From Thermomicrobiales bacterium (GTDB taxonomy: Bacteria; Chloroflexota; Chloroflexia; Thermomicrobiales; UBA6265), in contig JAICRA010000044.1 of assembly GCA_025937615.1 (NCBI GenBank), positions 1 through 8,671 on the forward strand: 8,671 nt of DNA, in the 5' to 3' direction. Of the stretch, positions 4,926 to 8,671 are shown in pieces (positions within the stretch are counted from its first letter, which is position 1; the number at the start of each line of letters is the position of its first letter). The notes under the pieces are model-generated. The model was not told the DNA's origin, did not search any database, and saw nothing but the letters and a program-made list of their open reading frames with translations. A program made the translations under genes and the position numbers.

Positions 4926-7493
4926 TCAGTTCGTGGCAGCCCACCATTTCGCCGAGGCGTCGGACGACACGGCGACCGTCGAGACCGGCGCCGGGAGGGC
5001 GAGCCGCTCGACCAGCAGCTCGTGATAGCGAGGATCCTGCCTCAATCCTTCGAATCGCGCATCCCAACCGAGGTGCACGAGGAAGGTCGAGCGTTCATCG
5101 GCAGCGCGGCGAAGCCACTTGAACGCCTCGTCCCTGTCCTTCAGCCCCGCGTAGATGGAGGCAATGTCGTACGACGAGACGTACTCGTGCTCATGCCGCG
5201 CCAGCAGCTCGCGGAGGATGCGCCGGGCCTCGGCGGCGTGCCCGCTCGTGGCGAGCGCATGGCCGAGTGCGGCCGCCGCGAACGCGTTCGGAGTGAGCCG
5301 CGTCGCCTCACGGAGCGCCAGGATCGCGGAATCGGGCTTCGCCTCTCCCATGTACGCCCAGCCGCGGACGACGTGAGCCCAGAAATCGGGCATCATGCGA
5401 TTCGCCTCGGACGCGTACTCCATGGCCTGTGCGTGCTGCCGGTCGAAAAGGCTGTGCCAGCCCATGCACGAGAGCAGCATCGGATTCGCCGGATCGAGGG
5501 CTACCGCCTGCTCGGTCTGCGCGAGCGACTCCTCGCGGCGGCCCAGGGCGAGGAGGAAGTGCGCGTAATCGTGGTGGATCTGGGCATCGTTCGGGCTGAG
5601 GTCGAGTGCACGCCGGAAAGACCGCTCGGCGGCCGACCAGTTCCATTCGTGCAGCATCTTCACGAGCGCCATCTGTGCATGCGCTTCGGCGAGGAGCGAG
5701 TCGCGTTCCAGCGCCATGCCCGCGGCGAACTGCATCCTGCCCAGCGCGACGCCCGGGGCCATGTCACCGAAGAACGCGCTGAAGTAATAGGCTCGCGCCA
5801 TGCCGGCGTACGCGGGTGCGAAGCCGTCGTCGAGCGCAATCGCCTTCTCGAAGGCGGCGATGGCATCCGCGAGCCGCCAATGCGCCTGGTAGTAGACCGC
5901 TTTCAGGTATGCATCGTGAGCGGCCGGGTCGGCGCGCCGCGACACGACAGCGGGTGGCGAGCCCGCGCCGGATCCGGACGCGTCGCCGAGGAAGCCGGCC
6001 ACCCCGGCGGTCACCTCCTGCTGCAGCCGGAACAGGTCGCGGAGGTGTCGCTCGTAAACCTGGGCCCACAGCCGGCGCCCGGTGGCCGGATCCACCAGTG
6101 CGGCCGAGATCCGGACGCTATCGGTCCCGCGCGTGAGCGTCGCCTGCATCACCACGTCGGCCTTCAGTTCGCGCGCCACCTGCGCGAGTGACTTCGGCGG
6201 GCCCATCGTGCCCATCATCGGTGCGCCGGCCGCAGCAGGCGCCATGGTGGTTGTGGGCATGCCAGCCTGGTTCCCGGTTGCCATGCCCCCCATCGCGGCG
6301 CCCGGCATCGCGCCGCCGGCTCCCGCATAGCGCATCACCGATGCCCGCGAAATGACTCGCAACTCGTTGGTGCGGGTCAATTCGCCGATGATGGCATCGG
6401 TCAGGCCGTCCGCCAGATGCGCGTAATCGGCGCCCGGAGAGGAGTCCGCGATCGGCAGCACGGCCAGCGTCCGGAGTGGGGCGGGCGGAGCGACCGTGCG
6501 GTCACTCGAGCGGGACTTCAGGGCGACGCCCGTGGCGGCCAGCCCGGCGACAAGGACGAGCGCGCCGATCACGGAGCGCCGTGCCGGGAGCTGACGTCGC
6601 GGAACCTGGTCTCGGCCGCGGGCGTCTGCCGGCGCCCTGGGTGCGTCGGCCGCGCCCGATCCGCATGCCATGAGCGCGTCCCGGAACTCGCCCACGGTAC
6701 GGAAGCGGTCCGCTGGTACGCCGGCCAGCGCCTTGTCGAGGGCCCGTTCCACTGCCGGAGCGATCATCGGACGAACGACATGGATGCGGGGGACCGCTCC
6801 GCTCGCTCGTCTGGCCGCAATCGCCGCGGCAGTCGGTCCGGTGAACGGCGGCTCGCCGGTCAGCAGCTCGTAGAGCACGCAGGCGAGACTGTAGAGATCC
6901 GACCGGCCATCCACGACCGGGTCACCCCCTGCCTGCTCCGGGCTCATGTATGCCGGCGTGCCGAGCACCAGCCCCGTTCCCGTCAGCTGCTCCTCGCCGG
7001 CAGTGCCGACCGCACGTGCAATCCCGAAGTCGGCGACGACGGCCTCGCCGTCCTGCAGGAGGATGTTCTCCGGCTTGATGTCGCGGTGCACGACGTTGTG
7101 CCGATGCGCGTAGTCCAGCGCGGAGGCCACCTGGCAGGTGAGACGCAGCGCATCGCCGATCGGCAGCTGTCGCTCGCGCTCGATGCGCTCGCGCAGCGAC
7201 TCTCCGTCGACGAACGGCATGACGTACCAGAGTAGCCCCCCGGTCTCGCCGGAATCGTGGAGCGGGAGGATGTGGGAGTGCGCCAGGTGGGCGGCGATGC
7301 TGATTTCGCGGAGGAAGCGGTCGGGTCCCACGGCGGCCGCGAGCTCGGGACGCAGGACCTTGATCGCGACGGGACGGTTGTGCTTCTGGTCCCGCGCGTA
7401 ATAGACCGTACCCATCCCCCCCTGACCGAGGCGACGCTCGATCAGGTACCGGTCGGCGAATACCGACCCGATGGTGAGGTCGCTGGTGGGCAT
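4926..7493 (-). CDS. Serine/threonine protein kinase with TolB-like domain and TPR array
   Basis: This 855-residue one-pass membrane kinase has a cytoplasmic kinase domain at residues about 16-275. The glycine loop GQGGMGTV is at 23-30, Lys45 in VAIK, helix-C Glu63, HRD at 136-138, Asn143, DFG at 155-157 and SPE at 184-186 in place of APE. All catalytic residues are present. A Pro/Arg-rich linker leads to one membrane helix at about 307-325. The outside part starts with a TolB-like (FlgO/COG5616-type) domain, RTLAVLPIAD at 341-350 to about 500, with YAHLADGLTDAIIGEL and LWAQVYER typical of the family. A Met/Gly/Ala-rich insertion at 391-433 interrupts it. Residues about 525-800 are tetratricopeptide repeats, for example ADAIAAFEKAIALDDGFAPAY. 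TolB-TPR kinases recur in Gemmatimonadota and Acidobacteriota, but their signals are mostly unknown. The ATG at 7491-7493 places the glycine loop at the usual distance; no Shine-Dalgarno is visible. Confidence 0.95.
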   Translation of the reverse strand: MPTSDLTIGSVFADRYLIERRLGQGGMGTVYYARDQKHNRPVAIKVLRPELAAAVGPDRFLREISIAAHLAHSHILPLHDSGETGGLLWYVMPFVDGESLRERIERERQLPIGDALRLTCQVASALDYAHRHNVVHRDIKPENILLQDGEAVVADFGIARAVGTAGEEQLTGTGLVLGTPAYMSPEQAGGDPVVDGRSDLYSLACVLYELLTGEPPFTGPTAAAIAARRASGAVPRIHVVRPMIAPAVERALDKALAGVPADRFRTVGEFRDALMACGSGAADAPRAPADARGRDQVPRRQLPARRSVIGALVLVAGLAATGVALKSRSSDRTVAPPAPLRTLAVLPIADSSPGADYAHLADGLTDAIIGELTRTNELRVISRASVMRYAGAGGAMPGAAMGGMATGNQAGMPTTTMAPAAAGAPMMGTMGPPKSLAQVARELKADVVMQATLTRGTDSVRISAALVDPATGRRLWAQVYERHLRDLFRLQQEVTAGVAGFLGDASGSGAGSPPAVVSRRADPAAHDAYLKAVYYQAHWRLADAIAAFEKAIALDDGFAPAYAGMARAYYFSAFFGDMAPGVALGRMQFAAGMALERDSLLAEAHAQMALVKMLHEWNWSAAERSFRRALDLSPNDAQIHHDYAHFLLALGRREESLAQTEQAVALDPANPMLLSCMGWHSLFDRQHAQAMEYASEANRMMPDFWAHVVRGWAYMGEAKPDSAILALREATRLTPNAFAAAALGHALATSGHAAEARRILRELLARHEHEYVSSYDIASIYAGLKDRDEAFKWLRRAADERSTFLVHLGWDARFEGLRQDPRYHELLVERLALPAPVSTVAVSSDASAKWWAATN

Positions 7494-7520
7494 GGGGCTC
7501 GAGGTGGAGTAGCCGATTCC

Positions 7521-7549
7521 ATGCTACCCTTCGGGACCGCCATCCGCAA
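7521..7549 (-). promoter_or_regulatory. Candidate sigma-70 promoter of the TolB/TPR kinase gene
   Basis: On the minus strand TTGCGG (7544-7549) and TAGCAT (7521-7526) are separated by exactly 17 bases. The -10 element matches the TATAAT consensus at 4 of 6 positions and the -35 element matches TTGACA at 3 of 6. Transcription would start about 20-25 bases before the ATG. The evidence is sequence match and position only. Confidence 0.38.
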
Positions 7550-7802
7550 GCAATTCCGGGCCACCACTCTCCGCAGCGAACGCGGGCGCTCCCGTGGGTG
7601 CAGCGTGCAGAATGCCGGACCTGTGGGGATCGGCAATCAGGTCGGGTGACTTCGCGAGCCCTGTACTGGAGCAACCGGCGCATTCGTCCGGGCATCCCTC
7701 TTGCTCGTGGGCGCGTGTCCGTTGGAGTGGCGCGCGTGGATCCTCATCTGCGCTTCACGCGTTCTTCACCTCGAACCCCCCAGAGTAGAAATACCTTCAG
7801 CT

Positions 7803-7806
7803 GGAG
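7803..7806 (+). promoter_or_regulatory. Shine-Dalgarno of the short lipoprotein gene
   Basis: GGAG lies 6 bases before the ATG at 7813, an ideal spacing. It supports this small frame as a real gene. An AT-rich patch TAGAAA (7786-7791) just upstream could be a -10 element with a very short leader, but no good -35 element is seen. Confidence 0.55.
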
Positions 7807-7812
7807 TGCCGC

Positions 7813-8049
7813 ATGCGCTGCCGCCTCTTCCTCCTTGTCGCCGGGTCCGCCGTGATGGGCTGTGCCCCCGCGTTCCCGCCCCGGCCGGAACTTCCGCCGG
7901 TCTCCGCCGAGCTCGGCAATGCCGCAGCGCGCGAACCCGCGGCACCGGTGATTCCGAAGCCCGATCTCTCGACCGTGCGCGCCGAAGTCCGGGCAGCCGC
8001 ACTACCCGCGAGCGAGAGCCCGCGCGTCGCGACTCCCGGGCGCCGCTAG
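7813..8049 (+). CDS. Small Ala/Pro-rich putative lipoprotein
   Basis: This is a 78-residue protein of unknown function. The N-terminus MRCRLFLLVAGSAVMGC has two Args, a hydrophobic core and a cysteine at position 17 after V-M-G. That is an acceptable though imperfect lipobox, so it is probably a lipoprotein. The mature part, about 61 residues, is rich in Pro, Ala, Glu and Arg and has no membrane helix or known motif; it is likely disordered, as in periplasmic tethers. Three things support it as a real gene despite its size: GGAG 6 bases before the ATG, the signal peptide in frame, and a strong terminator 31 bp after the stop. It stands alone, with the second kinase gene divergent to its left and the amidohydrolase gene downstream. 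No homologue is recognised. Confidence 0.65.
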   Translation: MRCRLFLLVAGSAVMGCAPAFPPRPELPPVSAELGNAAAREPAAPVIPKPDLSTVRAEVRAAALPASESPRVATPGRR

Positions 8050-8079
8050 CCGCCGACCGACACTGCCTCACGTTCGATG

Positions 8080-8106
8080 GACGGCCGCGGAAACGCGGCC
8101 GTCTTT
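8080..8106 (+). terminator. Rho-independent terminator after the short lipoprotein gene
   Basis: GACGGCCGCG (8080-8089) pairs perfectly with CGCGGCCGTC (8094-8103) around a GAAA tetraloop and is followed by TTT (8104-8106). One more G-T pair can extend the stem. It lies 31 bp after the stop of the lipoprotein gene, so the downstream amidohydrolase gene should have its own promoter. The 10-bp core is identical to the inner stem of the hairpin at 1434-1466. Confidence 0.78.
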
Positions 8107-8234
8107 CATGGGGCCTTTGCCGCCAGCGGCGGTCCCGCCGGAAGGCCAGGCAGCACATTATTCGGGATGCCTTCGATGCGCCCCAGGCTGCGGCCAGATC
8201 TTCGCTGCCGATCACGTCCCGGCCCCCGGCTCAC

Positions 8235-8671
8235 GTGAGCCAGAGAATCTCCATCGATTCACGCGACCTTCTCGACCGCATCCGTGCCTACGGCGATGTG
8301 GGGAGGGCGGGCGATGGCCGACTGAGCCGCGTGACGGGGACCGATGCCGACCGCGCCGGACGCGATACGCTCGTCGCCTGGATGAAGGAGCATCGGCTCG
8401 CCGTCGACATCGACGCCATCGGGAACGTGTTCGGTACGTGGGGTCGGGGACGCAATGACGTGGATACGCCGGTCGTCATGATCGGCTCGCACATCGACAC
8501 CGTGGCGGACGCCGGCATCTACGACGGCGCCTACGGCGTCCTCGCAGGTCTCGCCGCGCTGCGAGCGCTCATCGCATCGGGCGCCCGGCCACGGCGGCCG
8601 GTGACGCTCGCGGCGTTCACCAACGAAGAAGGCGTCGCCTATACCCCGGACATGATGGGGTCGCTCGTCCA
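8235..8671 (+). CDS. M20-family Zn-dependent amidohydrolase (hydantoinase/carbamoylase type), N-terminal part
   Basis: The first 145 residues are present and the gene runs off the right edge; complete family members are about 400-430 residues. It resembles N-carbamoyl-L-amino-acid hydrolases and allantoate amidohydrolases, binuclear metal enzymes that cleave a carbamoyl or ureido group. Visible hallmarks are RVTGTDADRAGRDTLVAWM (32-50), the metal-binding His86-x-Asp88 in MIGSHIDTV, the bridging Asp97 in YDGAYGVLAG, and FTNEEG with Glu131 and Glu132 followed by TPDMMGS. The exact substrate cannot be told from this part. I start it at GTG 8235, which gives a normal N-terminus (MSQRISIDSRDLLDRI). 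No ATG lies in frame between there and about 8157, and there is no clear Shine-Dalgarno sequence. It probably acts in the cytoplasm in nucleobase or amino-acid catabolism. It is separated from the gene to its left by a terminator. Confidence 0.9.
   Translation, partial: MSQRISIDSRDLLDRIRAYGDVGRAGDGRLSRVTGTDADRAGRDTLVAWMKEHRLAVDIDAIGNVFGTWGRGRNDVDTPVVMIGSHIDTVADAGIYDGAYGVLAGLAALRALIASGARPRRPVTLAAFTNEEGVAYTPDMMGSLV

Larger units (their letters stand above)
7494..7812. other. Divergent intergenic region upstream of the second kinase gene
   Basis: This 319-bp gap separates the kinase start from the short lipoprotein start. It holds a candidate minus-strand promoter at 7521-7549 and a weak AT-rich patch, TAGAAATAC at 7786-7794, just before the lipoprotein gene. 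I see no RNA gene and no larger repeat. Short frames that cross it encode nothing recognisable. Confidence 0.4.

Noticed and set aside
5022..6191. Plus-strand open frame of 389 codons opposite the TolB/TPR kinase gene
   Set aside because: It is an antisense shadow of a gene with clear TPR and TolB-like sequence; Arg/His-rich composition and no known motif.
6417..7235. Plus-strand open frame of 272 codons opposite the kinase domain
   Set aside because: It overlaps the conserved kinase motifs on the minus strand and shows no domain of its own.
8108..8458. Plus-strand open frame of 116 codons at the right end
   Set aside because: It is in another frame from the amidohydrolase, whose motifs (SHIDTV, FTNEEG) fix the real frame from 8235.

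Overview
The window is a high-GC bacterial chromosomal stretch, apart from its left end. The gene mix points to Gemmatimonadota or a similar lineage: large Hanks-type kinases with membrane, TolB-like and TPR modules, Ig-like lipoproteins, a membrane-anchored diheme cytochrome c and a hydantoinase/carbamoylase. That placement is an inference from gene content and base composition; no marker gene (rRNA or ribosomal protein) is present to prove it. No tRNA, rRNA, CRISPR array, insertion sequence or transposase was found.

Layout from left to right: (1) 1-192, the last 63 codons of an unrecognised plus-strand gene, visibly lower in GC than the rest, followed by about 220 bp of non-coding DNA with a rho-independent terminator. 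(2) 413-1309, minus strand, a membrane-anchored diheme cytochrome c. (3) 1489-1920, minus strand, a YCII/DGPF-domain protein with a strong Shine-Dalgarno sequence and a 14-bp perfect hairpin just after its stop. (4) 2020-3672, minus strand, a serine/threonine kinase with about six N-terminal membrane helices and a C-terminal kinase domain. (5) A 554-bp divergent intergenic region, then 4227-4871, plus strand, a lipoprotein with two Ig-like modules. (6) 4926-7493, minus strand, a second serine/threonine kinase with the opposite arrangement: kinase first, one membrane helix, then a TolB-like domain and a TPR array. (7) 7813-8049, plus strand, a short Ala/Pro-rich lipoprotein with its own terminator. 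(8) 8235 to the right edge, plus strand, the start of an M20-family amidohydrolase of the N-carbamoyl-amino-acid hydrolase/allantoate amidohydrolase type.

The genes do not form an obvious operon. Most are separated by more than 60 bp, and several appear to be single transcription units with their own hairpins. The clearest functional theme is transmembrane signalling: two catalytically complete kinases of opposite topology lie on either side of a surface or periplasmic Ig-like lipoprotein. I found no convincing new system. The points most worth checking are a 43-residue Met/Gly/Ala-rich insertion that splits the TolB-like domain of the second kinase, a terminator stem sequence that recurs at three places, and the kinase-lipoprotein-kinase arrangement.
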